Below are positions 1 to 6,242 of a stretch of DNA of 13,468 bases, piece after piece. The position numbers were made by a program, and so were the translations under genes. Source of the stretch: JAUSIF01 sp036556265. Its GTDB lineage: Bacteria; Pseudomonadota; Alphaproteobacteria; Rhizobiales; Xanthobacteraceae. The stretch is taken from positions 1-13,468 of the forward strand of contig DATBJU010000153.1 of the NCBI GenBank assembly GCA_036556265.1. Reading direction: 5' to 3'. Within the stretch, counting starts at the first letter, position 1. Each line of letters opens with the position of its first letter. Below the pieces are notes generated by a model that was given only the letters and a program-made list of their open reading frames with translations, had not been told where the DNA came from and did not search any database.

Positions 1-1
1 G

Positions 2-61
2 AAGACCAGCCAGAGCGACGTCTGCCTGATCAATCCCGAGCTCACGTTTCAGCGGCGCTGA
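2..61 (+). CDS. C-terminal end of an unidentified protein (partial)
   Basis: The frame opening at base 2 reads 19 residues and stops at TGA 59-61; the tail ends in LTFQRR. The rest lies upstream of the window, so no family can be assigned. A perfect inverted repeat 21 bp after the stop, placed like a terminator, supports this being the true end of a plus-strand gene. The visible piece is too short to exclude a chance open frame. Confidence 0.5.
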   Translation, partial: KTSQSDVCLINPELTFQRR

Positions 62-82
62 GCATCGCGAGAAGATGGTGAA

Positions 83-105
83 GCCGCGGACCAATCGTCC
101 GCGGC
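83..105. terminator. Bidirectional hairpin terminator between convergent genes
   Basis: A perfect 9-bp inverted repeat has arms gccgcggac (83-91) and gtccgcggc (97-105) around a 5-nt loop. It lies between the plus-strand stop at 61 and the minus-strand stop at 123. It is followed on the plus side by a pyrimidine-rich stretch (ctcgctctt) rather than a clean T run. Placement between two converging genes suggests it serves both. The function is inferred from position and structure. Confidence 0.6.
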
Positions 106-122
106 CTCGCTCTTAGCCGGCG

Positions 123-1016
123 CTAGGATGCGAGCGGCTGCACAAGCCGTTCAAACTCACGCTCCTTAAGGTGCTGGTCGAGGCCCCAGCGCTCCACTTG
201 CGCAAGCGTGTCGTCGAACTCATCGCGCGGAAGCGGCTGATAGACGAACTTCTCACCGCGGCTGAACCTCGAAAATTCCCAAGGATGATAGTCGTCGAAT
301 TCCGCCGGTACGGAAATTTTCCAGAGCGGCAGATACTTCGGGAGGTCCGCCTCAAGCGCGTCCTCGGCGCGCTGAAGAGCGTTGAGGTAGCCGCGCACGA
401 CATCAGGGGCGGCGTTCGCCGGCGACCACCAAAGCGTCTTGAAACGATCGGCGATAATGCAACGCAGGCCGATCTGGTCGGCCATATCGATCTGCGGGGG
501 GAGCAAACTGGCCGCCTCCACTTCGCCGTCGAGCAGCGCCTTCAGACGCGCACCAAAGCCGCCCGTATTCACGATCTTGATACGCTCGAGCGGCAGATAT
601 TTTTCCAGCCGATACGGTACGTTGAAATGGCTGCCGGCGCGCAGCCCGACCGACACCGGCACGTCGGCGAGATCTTCCGGCTCGCGGATCTTCGAATCCG
701 GGCGGACGTAGATCGCCCAGGGTGAATCTCCGTACGCCTGCGCCACGACGCGGCCCATGCCGGCGCTCGCATTGCAGATCGTGCCCCAGACGCATGCGCC
801 CTGGATCACGTCCTCCTTGCTTTCCGTATACGGCTTGTCCTGCGGCCGCTGGAAATACTCCATGCCCCTCCAGCTCGACTGCGTGCCGCGGAAGATCTTC
901 CAATCGAACTCGACGTCGATGCCTTCCGCCTCGAAGAAGCCTTCCCGCTTCGCGACGAAGTCGTTGAGGCCCATGCCCTTGGGGGCAACCTTCACGCGCT
1001 TCAAGTTTGTTGCCAT
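123..1016 (-). CDS. Substrate-binding-fold protein, SsuA/NMT1/THI5 type, without signal peptide
   Basis: The 297-residue product resembles the SsuA/TauA/NMT1/THI5 class of ABC substrate-binding proteins. It begins in the first beta strand of that fold (KRVKVAPKGMGLNDFVAKRE, then a segment with FFEAEGIDVEF) and has the usual middle segment with IYVRPDSKI and EDLADVPVSVG. Homologous transport proteins carry a signal peptide or lipobox. Here none is present: ATG at 1016 is preceded at good spacing by gaggagg, and the open frame further upstream is not hydrophobic and crosses the neighbouring regulator. The protein is thus probably cytoplasmic, or exported in some other way. No permease or ATPase lies beside it. 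It is divergent from an IclR regulator and probably controlled by it. It could be an orphan ligand binder, or an enzyme built on this fold (4,5-dihydroxyphthalate decarboxylase and THI5 are precedents). The substrate is unknown. Confidence 0.8.
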   Translation of the reverse strand: MATNLKRVKVAPKGMGLNDFVAKREGFFEAEGIDVEFDWKIFRGTQSSWRGMEYFQRPQDKPYTESKEDVIQGACVWGTICNASAGMGRVVAQAYGDSPWAIYVRPDSKIREPEDLADVPVSVGLRAGSHFNVPYRLEKYLPLERIKIVNTGGFGARLKALLDGEVEAASLLPPQIDMADQIGLRCIIADRFKTLWWSPANAAPDVVRGYLNALQRAEDALEADLPKYLPLWKISVPAEFDDYHPWEFSRFSRGEKFVYQPLPRDEFDDTLAQVERWGLDQHLKEREFERLVQPLAS

Positions 1017-1061
1017 GGACGCCTCCTCACGTTTCGCCTCGCCGGCACGCGGGCGAGCGCC

Positions 1062-1089
1062 TTGTTCCGAAATGCGAGACGTGTATCCT
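1062..1089 (+). promoter_or_regulatory. Weak candidate promoter of the IclR-type regulator gene
   Basis: TTGTTC (1062-1067) and TATCCT (1084-1089) lie 16 bp apart on the plus strand, upstream of the regulator start at 1119. Only 3/6 and 4/6 bases match the consensus. It overlaps the opposite promoter and the palindromic sites, which would suit autoregulation. This is the weaker of the two promoters in the gap. Confidence 0.3.
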
Positions 1090-1099
1090 AATGCGAGAC
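1064..1099. promoter_or_regulatory. Two tandem palindromic sites, candidate IclR-type operators
   Basis: Two 17-bp imperfect palindromes, gttccgaaatgcgagac (1064-1080) and gtatcctaatgcgagac (1083-1099), have centres 19 bp apart. They share an identical 11-bp stretch, aatgcgagacg (1071-1081 and 1090-1100). Each begins GT and ends AC with partly matching half sites. They lie between the divergent binding-protein and IclR genes and overlap promoter-like elements for both. Paired palindromic sites next to the regulator gene are usual for IclR proteins. The binding partner is inferred, not shown. Confidence 0.5.
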
Positions 1100-1112
1100 G
1101 GAGGAGCGTCAA
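1085..1112 (-). promoter_or_regulatory. Candidate sigma-70 promoter of the binding-protein gene
   Basis: Read on the minus strand, TTGACG (1107-1112) and TAGGAT (1085-1090) are separated by 16 bp. They match the consensus at 5/6 and 4/6 positions. The start of transcription would fall near 1078, about 60 nt before the ATG at 1016. The -10 lies inside one inverted repeat and the start point inside the other, which fits repression by a bound regulator. This is predicted from sequence only. Confidence 0.5.
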
Positions 1113-1118
1113 GCACAC

Positions 1119-1967
1119 GTGATGGATCGAACGATCGGAAGCACCGCGGAGGCGAACAGCTCGTCGTCGGACGAGCGCGCTGCTCCAGCCGCCGAAAAGC
1201 AAGACCGCGCGTTGGTACAGTCTGTTGCGGTGGCGGCGAAAATTCTGAAGACGCTCGCCGCCGAAGGCGGGGCTTTGCCGCTCAAGCGGCTCGCAATCGC
1301 TGCTGCGATGCCGCGCGCAAAAGTCCACCGGTATCTGGCAAGCTTGCGAAGCGCGGGGCTCGTCAGCCAGGACCCGGACAGCGGCGAGTACCGCATCGGC
1401 GCAGCGGCGGTAACGATCGGGCTCGTCGGACTGGGGCGCATGAGCCCGGTGCGCCAGCTCGTCGAGGCGCTCCCGCGGCTGCGCGACCGGATCAATGAGA
1501 CGGTGACCGCGGCGATCTGGGGTGAAACCGGCCCCACTGTGATCGCCATGGAAGAAAGCGACCGCGTGGTCACGATGAACGTGCGGATCGGGACCGTGCT
1601 GCCGTTGTCGACGACCGCGATCGGCCGCCTGTTCCTGGCATTCCTGCATCAGGCGGTGACCCAACGCTTCCTTGCCGCCGAGCGTCGCGCGATGCCGGCC
1701 GCGAAGCTTCCGTCGGAGAAACAGCTCGAACAGTTGCTCAAGCTGATCCGCGCGGAGCGCATTTCAATCACGTACGGAGCGCTGATGCCGGGCGTCGACG
1801 CAATGGCCGCGCCAGTATTCGACTATCGCGGTGAGCTTATCGCGGCGGTGTGCGCGGTCGGCAGGTTCGAGGGCATGAATGCACGGAGCGAAGCGCACGT
1901 GCGGCGGTCGCTCGCATCAGCGGCGGCCGAGCTGTCAAAACAGCTCGGCTACATTGAGACGCGCTAG
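1119..1967 (+). CDS. IclR family transcriptional regulator
   Basis: The 282-residue product has the two-part IclR plan. A winged helix-turn-helix covers about residues 33-95 (QSVAVAAKILKTLA, then PRAKVHRYLASLRSAGLV and the wing EYRIG). A C-terminal effector-binding domain includes PLSTTAIGRLFLAFL and GVDAMAAPVFDYRGELIAAV. The first 30 residues are polar and probably disordered. GTG at 1119 or the adjacent ATG at 1122 can start it; gaggag at 1101-1106 is 12 or 15 nt away, so GTG fits slightly better. It is divergent from the binding-protein gene and converges on the monooxygenase operon. Its TAG overlaps that operon's last stop. It probably controls one or both neighbours, with an aromatic or other small carboxylic effector as is common for the family. 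The effector cannot be read from the sequence. Confidence 0.93.
   Translation: MMDRTIGSTAEANSSSSDERAAPAAEKQDRALVQSVAVAAKILKTLAAEGGALPLKRLAIAAAMPRAKVHRYLASLRSAGLVSQDPDSGEYRIGAAAVTIGLVGLGRMSPVRQLVEALPRLRDRINETVTAAIWGETGPTVIAMEESDRVVTMNVRIGTVLPLSTTAIGRLFLAFLHQAVTQRFLAAERRAMPAAKLPSEKQLEQLLKLIRAERISITYGALMPGVDAMAAPVFDYRGELIAAVCAVGRFEGMNARSEAHVRRSLASAAAELSKQLGYIETR
1926..1949. terminator. Perfect 10-bp hairpin inside the 3' end of the IclR gene
   Basis: The arms gccgagctgt (1926-1935) and acagctcggc (1940-1949) pair without mismatch around a 4-nt loop. It is coding for the regulator (residues AELSKQLG) and ends 15 nt before the regulator's last codon. On the other strand it begins 14 nt after the monooxygenase stop at 1964. 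No T run follows on either side. It may stop transcription of the minus-strand operon or block converging polymerases. Confidence 0.5.
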
Positions 1968-3148
1968 GCGCGGGCGCGTGCGGACTTCTTTTCAGCGCCG
2001 GCCTTGGCACGGAAGTACGGGATGATTTCTTTCGCGAAGATCTCGGTGCTCTTGGTCACCAGTTCGTGCGGAAGCGTGCCGAACTGCATCTGCGGAAGAA
2101 TGTAGCCAAAACCGATTTCCTCCCGATACTTTTCCAATCGCTCGCAAATGGTCTTGGCGCTGCCGCAGAGGAAGATGCCCTGCTCGATCACCTCGTCGAT
2201 CGTGCGCGCGCCGGCGGAAATTCCACGCTTGGCGGCAAGGATGCCTTTCATGGAAGCGAGCGAGATGTAGCCTGGCGGCAGCAGCATTTCCTGCGGCATG
2301 CGCAAGAGCTTGTTCAGGAAGAATTCGATGTGCGGTTTTGCCTCGCGGCGGGCGATTTCGTCGGTCTCGGCGGCGTAGGCCGGAAGCGACCAGCCGATCT
2401 GTTCGTTTGTCGCCTGGTAGCCCTGCTTCGCTGCTGCCTCGTGGTACATTTTCACGAAGCGCGCGAGCGCGCTCACCGGGCTAAAAGTCTGCAAGTACGT
2501 GTACTTGCGGTCGGGATGCGAGGCCCACTCGATCGTCTCGCGGCTGCCCTGCGAAGGAATCCAGATCGGCGGATGCGGTTGCTGGTAGGGCCGCGGCCAA
2601 CAGTTCACGTATTCGAAGTGATAGTATTTGCCCTCGAATTTCGTCGGGCCGGGCTGGGTCCATGCTTGGACGATCAGGTCGTGTGCCTCGTGGAAGCGAT
2701 CGTGCGATTCCGCCGGGTTCGCACCCCAGGAGTGATATTCGGCGCCAATGCCGCGCACGAAACCAGCAACCAGCCGGCCGCCCGTGATGTTGTCGAGCAT
2801 CGCGAATTCCTCCGCGACCACCAGCGGGTTATTCAGGAGTGGCAGTGCGCGGCCGAGCACCGCGATCTTGCTGTTCTTCGTGCGGCGCGAAAGTGCGCCG
2901 GCCATGACGCCGGGGATCGGCATCAGGCCATAGGCATTCTGGTGATGCTCGTTCACGCACACGCCATCCCAACCAAGGGCATCGGCGTATTCGATCTCGT
3001 CCAGATAGCGATTGTAGAGCTGGTGACCGATCTTCGGGTCGTAATAGCTGTTCGGTAGCGTTACCCAGGCGGCGTTGTATTTCTTGTCGTAGTCGGGATC
3101 GAGTGCCGCATAGGGCATCAGGTGGAAGAAGAAGAACTTCAGGCTCAT
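1964..3148 (-). CDS. Luciferase-like (LLM) flavin-dependent monooxygenase
   Basis: The 394-residue product belongs to the bacterial-luciferase superfamily, TIM-barrel oxygenases that use reduced FMN from a separate reductase. Visible marks are the start MSLKFFFFHLMPY, NEHH at 66-69, NNPLVVAEEFAMLDNITGGR at 106-125 and the following GFVRGIG. A later CWPRPYQQPHPPIWIPSQG segment is typical of the larger LLM proteins. ATG at 3148 shares one base with the TGA of the upstream hydrolase gene (TGATG), so the two are translationally coupled. An open frame extends further upstream but overlaps the hydrolase and is rejected. No flavin reductase is present in the window. Family substrates include alkanesulfonates, dimethyl sulfide, chelators and cyclic ketones; none can be picked by motif. 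It is the last gene of an MTHFR-hydrolase-LLM operon, and its stop overlaps that of the IclR gene. Confidence 0.93.
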   Translation of the reverse strand: MSLKFFFFHLMPYAALDPDYDKKYNAAWVTLPNSYYDPKIGHQLYNRYLDEIEYADALGWDGVCVNEHHQNAYGLMPIPGVMAGALSRRTKNSKIAVLGRALPLLNNPLVVAEEFAMLDNITGGRLVAGFVRGIGAEYHSWGANPAESHDRFHEAHDLIVQAWTQPGPTKFEGKYYHFEYVNCWPRPYQQPHPPIWIPSQGSRETIEWASHPDRKYTYLQTFSPVSALARFVKMYHEAAAKQGYQATNEQIGWSLPAYAAETDEIARREAKPHIEFFLNKLLRMPQEMLLPPGYISLASMKGILAAKRGISAGARTIDEVIEQGIFLCGSAKTICERLEKYREEIGFGYILPQMQFGTLPHELVTKSTEIFAKEIIPYFRAKAGAEKKSARARA

Positions 3149-3927
3149 CACGCAGCCTCCCTGGCGAATGCGACGATCCGCCTGACCCACTCGTCGGTCC
3201 GCTCGGTCTGCGGGACGTGGCCGCAATTCTTGAACACGTCGAGCTTCGATCCAGGGATGAGTTGCTGGTATGCCGGCCCGTACGCGGGCGGGATGAGTTT
3301 GTCGTGGTCGCCCCAGAGGATCAGCGTCGGCACCGAGATGCGATGCAGCCATTTGTGCAGATGCGGATTGTAGAGCCGCGGCTGCCAGGCGAGCTTCGCG
3401 GTTGTCAGGCGATTCTTTGCGATCACCATGCGTTGTTCGTCGGAAAGTGGCACTGCGAGCAATTGATCGGCGATGGTCTGGTCAAAATACATGTTGCGAA
3501 TGGTGTCTTCTGGCGCCCAGAGAAACAAGTCCGCCTTGGCGACGCCCTTCAAGTGAATTCCGGCAGGGCACGACAGAACGAGGGCCTTCAAATCGTGACA
3601 AGAACGAACCGCAAGCTCCGCCGCGGTCCAGCCCCCGAGCGAACTGCCGACAAGCGTCACGTCCTTGAGCCCGAACCGGCGAATGAAATCCAAATAGAAG
3701 TAGGCCAGGTCGCCGACTGTATCGAGCCATTCAGGTGTGTCGGAGTCGCCGTAGCCCGGGTGCTCGGGCGCAAACACTTCGAAGTGTTCGGCGAGCTTCT
3801 CCATGAACGGGAGCCAGATCCCGCCGCCGCCCGCGCCGTGCAGATACAGGAGCGGCGCTCCCTTTCCGCCGCGCAGCATCCGGATCTTGCATCCGGTAAC
3901 CGTTTCGAAGCTCTCGTGCCCCGCCAT
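3148..3927 (-). CDS. Alpha/beta hydrolase
   Basis: The 259-residue product is a complete alpha/beta-hydrolase. It has the oxyanion-loop motif HGAGGGG at 30-36, EHPGYGDSD at 55-63 and the nucleophile elbow GSSLGG at 94-99 (nucleophile Ser96). The acid motif WGDHDKLIP at 205-213 points to Asp209, and GHVPQTE holds His237. A helical lid of about 65 residues follows the elbow. This pattern fits ester or C-C bond hydrolases such as meta-cleavage-product hydrolases, lactonases and carboxylesterases. No signal peptide is seen, so it is cytoplasmic. It starts 14 nt after the MTHFR stop, with aaaggg and aagg as ribosome-binding sequence, and overlaps the monooxygenase start by one base. A lactone or ester made by the monooxygenase would be a logical substrate, which is inference. 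Confidence 0.93.
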   Translation of the reverse strand: MAGHESFETVTGCKIRMLRGGKGAPLLYLHGAGGGGIWLPFMEKLAEHFEVFAPEHPGYGDSDTPEWLDTVGDLAYFYLDFIRRFGLKDVTLVGSSLGGWTAAELAVRSCHDLKALVLSCPAGIHLKGVAKADLFLWAPEDTIRNMYFDQTIADQLLAVPLSDEQRMVIAKNRLTTAKLAWQPRLYNPHLHKWLHRISVPTLILWGDHDKLIPPAYGPAYQQLIPGSKLDVFKNCGHVPQTERTDEWVRRIVAFAREAA

Positions 3928-3941
3928 GCCTTACCCTTTGA

Positions 3942-4934
3942 CTAGCCGAGATAGCTGAACTGGCCCACGGCAGGTACGACTTCGGCGGGCCGTCTGCGCG
4001 TCGCGCGCTGACGGCGGCCGAAGGCAGCAATCACTTCCGGAATCGCCTCCTCATGATTGGGCGCCATGATGTGGACGCCGGCGACGCCAGGAATTTCAGC
4101 GAACGCCTCCATGAGCTCGACCGCGATCCTGCGGCCCTCCTTCATGGGGTCGGCCGCCTTCTCCATGCGATCGATCATGTGGTCGGGGATGACGGTGCCG
4201 AACAGATTGTGCTTCATCCAGCGGCCGGACTTGGCGGAACGGAGCGGAGCGATGCCAATCAACAGAAAGAAATCGTCGGGGATGCCCGCCTCGGCGAGCC
4301 GCTGCGTGTAGCGCGCGACGACACCCACATCCATGCAGAACTGCGTCTGCGCGAATTGCGCGCCAGACGCGATTTTCGCCTGCAGCCCGGATGGCTTCCA
4401 ATCCGGCTTCGGATCGACCGGTGCCTCGGCCGCGCCGAGAAAGAAATACGCCTTGCCGCCGACTTTGCGCCCGTGCGGCAGCATCCCGCGGTCGCGGATG
4501 GATACCGCAGTCTCGAGCAGCGTCCGCGATTCAAGATCGAAGACAGGCTTTGCATCCGGTTGATCGCCCTGCTTCGGGTCATCACCGCGCAGGACGAGGA
4601 TATTGCGGATGCCGAGCGCAGCCGCGGACAAGAGATCGCTCTGCAACGCGATGCGGTTCCTGTCGCGGCATGTGAACTGAACGATCGGCTCGACGCCGTT
4701 TTCCTGGAGGATCAGGGCCGACGTCAGCGAGCCGAGATGTGCCCGAGCGCCTGCGCCGTCCGTAACGTTCACCGCGTCCGCGAGGCCGCGCAGTGGCATC
4801 GCCTTGGCGAGCAGCTCGTTGCGGTCGGAGGAAACCGGCGGCGTCACCTCGGCCGTCATGACAAAACGGCCCGCGCGCAAGGAGCGCTCGAAATGGCCGC
4901 TGATCCCCGCCTCGCTCGTGACCGGCTTGTTCAT
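3942..4934 (-). CDS. Methylenetetrahydrofolate reductase family protein
   Basis: The 330-residue product matches the MTHFR barrel, which reduces 5,10-methylene-THF to 5-methyl-THF with FAD. Seen are TAEVTPP at 27-33 with Glu29 at the catalytic-Glu position, NVTDGAGA at 56-63, QFTCRDRNR at 86-94, LRGDDP at 115-120 and QTQFCMD at 196-202. It belongs to the divergent branch with RDRN and GDQP motifs rather than to classical MetF, so the name metF is not used. The tail is basic (RRQRATRRRP). ATG at 4934 lacks a good ribosome-binding site but overlaps the TGA of a short upstream frame (ATGA), so coupling is possible. An ATG at 4991 would add 19 residues, also without such a site. It heads the hydrolase-monooxygenase operon. 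It may take up one-carbon units released by demethylation or serve methionine synthesis. Confidence 0.9.
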   Translation of the reverse strand: MNKPVTSEAGISGHFERSLRAGRFVMTAEVTPPVSSDRNELLAKAMPLRGLADAVNVTDGAGARAHLGSLTSALILQENGVEPIVQFTCRDRNRIALQSDLLSAAALGIRNILVLRGDDPKQGDQPDAKPVFDLESRTLLETAVSIRDRGMLPHGRKVGGKAYFFLGAAEAPVDPKPDWKPSGLQAKIASGAQFAQTQFCMDVGVVARYTQRLAEAGIPDDFFLLIGIAPLRSAKSGRWMKHNLFGTVIPDHMIDRMEKAADPMKEGRRIAVELMEAFAEIPGVAGVHIMAPNHEEAIPEVIAAFGRRQRATRRRPAEVVPAVGQFSYLG

Positions 4935-5023
4935 TGGCTTTGCGATAGCAGAAGCAGCCCCGGAAGATAAGCGGCAGTGGGCAGCGGCCATGCGCCGTGC
5001 GTCAGGCGGACGAAGTCGGTCAT
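4931..5023 (-). CDS. Possible 30-residue leader ORF coupled to the MTHFR gene
   Basis: A short frame starts at ATG 5023, begins MTDFVRLTHGAWPLPTA and ends with TGA 4931-4933. Its stop overlaps the MTHFR start as ATGA. Its C-terminal half is hydrophobic (AAYLPGLLLL). A purine run (aggggA) is too close to the ATG to be a good ribosome-binding site, and the frame can be extended to a TTG at 5125 (64 residues). No family is recognised. It could be a regulatory uORF or chance. Confidence 0.2.
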   Translation of the reverse strand: MTDFVRLTHGAWPLPTAAYLPGLLLLSQSQ

Positions 5024-5142
5024 TCCCCTGGTCACGGTCGGCGGGCGCGACGGCAGGTTGGGACCGACTTGCGCGGCGTTGCACCAGCCAAGTGCCTCCA
5101 CTATGTTGATTTTTCGCAACACCAATCCCCTCGTGTAATTTC
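4935..5142. promoter_or_regulatory. Divergent regulatory region between MTHFR operon and cysK
   Basis: These 208 bp must carry the promoters of both the MTHFR operon (minus) and cysK (plus). A plus-strand candidate is TTGCAC (5079-5084), 17 bp, TATGTT (5102-5107), matching consensus at 3/6 and 4/6. A perfect 9-bp inverted repeat, aagtcggtc (5013-5021) and gaccgactt (5062-5070), encloses 40 nt. A shorter one, tgttg (5104-5108) and caaca (5117-5121), lies close to cysK. No convincing minus-strand promoter or known SAM/SAH riboswitch core was found. Confidence 0.35.
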
Positions 5143-6177
5143 ATGGACACGCGCAAGGACGTCGTCGAGGCGATCGGCCACACTCCGCTCATCCAGTTGT
5201 GGCGCGCATCGCAAGCGACCGGATGCAACATTCTCGGCAAAGCCGAATTCATGAATCCCGGGCAGTCGGTGAAGGATCGCCCGGCACGGCAGATGATCCT
5301 GGGGGCGGAAAAGCGCGGCGAGCTCCGTCCGGGCGGCCTCGTCGTCGAGGCGACTGCCGGAAACACTGGTATCGGCCTCGCGCTAGTCGCAAACGCACGC
5401 GGCTACCGAACACTGATCGTAATCCCGGAGACGCAGAGCCAGGAAAAGAAAGACATGCTGCGGCTTGCGGGTGCATCCCTCGTGGAAGTACCTGCCGTCC
5501 CGTACAGCAACAAGAACAACTACCAGCACATCGGGCGCCGGCTCGCGGACGAATTGCGTAAGACTGAGAAGAACGGCGTCCTGTTCGCCGACCAGTGGAA
5601 CAACCTCGACAATCGCAAAGCGCACTATCTGTCGACCGGCCCCGAGATCTGGGAGCAGACTGAAGGCAAAGTCGACGCGTTTATCTGCTCGATCGGCACA
5701 GGCGGGACGATCGCAGGGACCGCGGCCTATCTTCGCGAGAAGAAGAAGGACGTTGTGATCGGCGTCGCAGATCCGCATGGCGCCGCGATGTACAATTTAT
5801 TCAAGAACGGCGAGGCGAAGGCGACGCCGGGCGACTCCATCACGGAAGGAATCGGCCTCGGGCGCGTGACACCGATCATCGATGGCCTGAAGGTCGACAA
5901 GCCATATCTAATCCCAGACGAGGAGGCGGTGCAGGTCGTGTTCGACATGCTCCAGCACGAAGGCCTGTGCATGGGCGGTTCGACCGGCATCAACGTGGCG
6001 GGCGCAATCCGGCTCGCAAAAGAGCTCGGCCGCGGCCACACGATCGTGACGATCCTCGCAGACTACGGTACGCGGTACCTGTCCAAATTGTTCAATCCGG
6101 AGTTCCTGCGCTCGAAGAGGCTTCCCGCGCCGGAGTGGCTGGAGCGCAAGATCAAGGTCCCGGACGTCCGCGTGTGA
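5143..6177 (+). CDS. cysK: Cysteine synthase (O-acetylserine sulfhydrylase), PLP-dependent
   Basis: The 344-residue product makes cysteine from O-acetylserine and sulfide. The PLP-binding lysine is Lys44 in NPGQSVKDR (38-46). The substrate loop reads ATAGNTG (70-76), where many CysK proteins have PTSGNTG. The phosphate-binding loop is GTGGT (185-189), and GGSTGIN later supplies the serine near the PLP ring. It has a longer C-terminal part ending SKLFNPEFL and LPAPEWL, seen in the roughly 340-residue subfamily of Proteobacteria and fungi rather than the 320-residue enterobacterial enzyme. ATG 5143 fits the usual N-terminus (GHTPLIQL at 12-19), though no strong ribosome-binding site precedes it. 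The sulfurtransferase gene follows after 65 nt in the same direction, so co-transcription is likely. CysM or a cystathionine synthase-like role is less likely, given the length and context. Confidence 0.92.
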   Translation: MDTRKDVVEAIGHTPLIQLWRASQATGCNILGKAEFMNPGQSVKDRPARQMILGAEKRGELRPGGLVVEATAGNTGIGLALVANARGYRTLIVIPETQSQEKKDMLRLAGASLVEVPAVPYSNKNNYQHIGRRLADELRKTEKNGVLFADQWNNLDNRKAHYLSTGPEIWEQTEGKVDAFICSIGTGGTIAGTAAYLREKKKDVVIGVADPHGAAMYNLFKNGEAKATPGDSITEGIGLGRVTPIIDGLKVDKPYLIPDEEAVQVVFDMLQHEGLCMGGSTGINVAGAIRLAKELGRGHTIVTILADYGTRYLSKLFNPEFLRSKRLPAPEWLERKIKVPDVRV

Positions 6178-6242
6178 CGGACTTGCGATCCGGCGCGGTC
6201 GAACCGATCTTTCAGTGGTCGTCGCGCAACGCGAGAACTTGC

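Noticed and set aside
123..1664. Long minus-strand frame of 513 codons including the binding protein
   Set aside because: The part beyond 1016 runs antisense to the IclR gene and shows no recognisable protein; a good ribosome-binding site marks 1016 as the start.
2066..3058. Plus-strand open frame of 330 codons antisense to the monooxygenase
   Set aside because: Shadow frame; the minus strand carries the conserved luciferase-like motifs.
3149..3352. N-terminal extension of the monooxygenase frame
   Set aside because: It overlaps the well-supported hydrolase gene in another frame; the family start and the TGATG junction place the ATG at 3148.
5106..5139. Promoter TTGATT with TGTAAT directly before cysK
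   Set aside because: The spacer is 22 bp and the start of transcription would fall inside the coding region.
4935..5366. N-terminal extension of the MTHFR frame
   Set aside because: It runs into cysK on the opposite strand and has no MTHFR similarity or ribosome-binding site.
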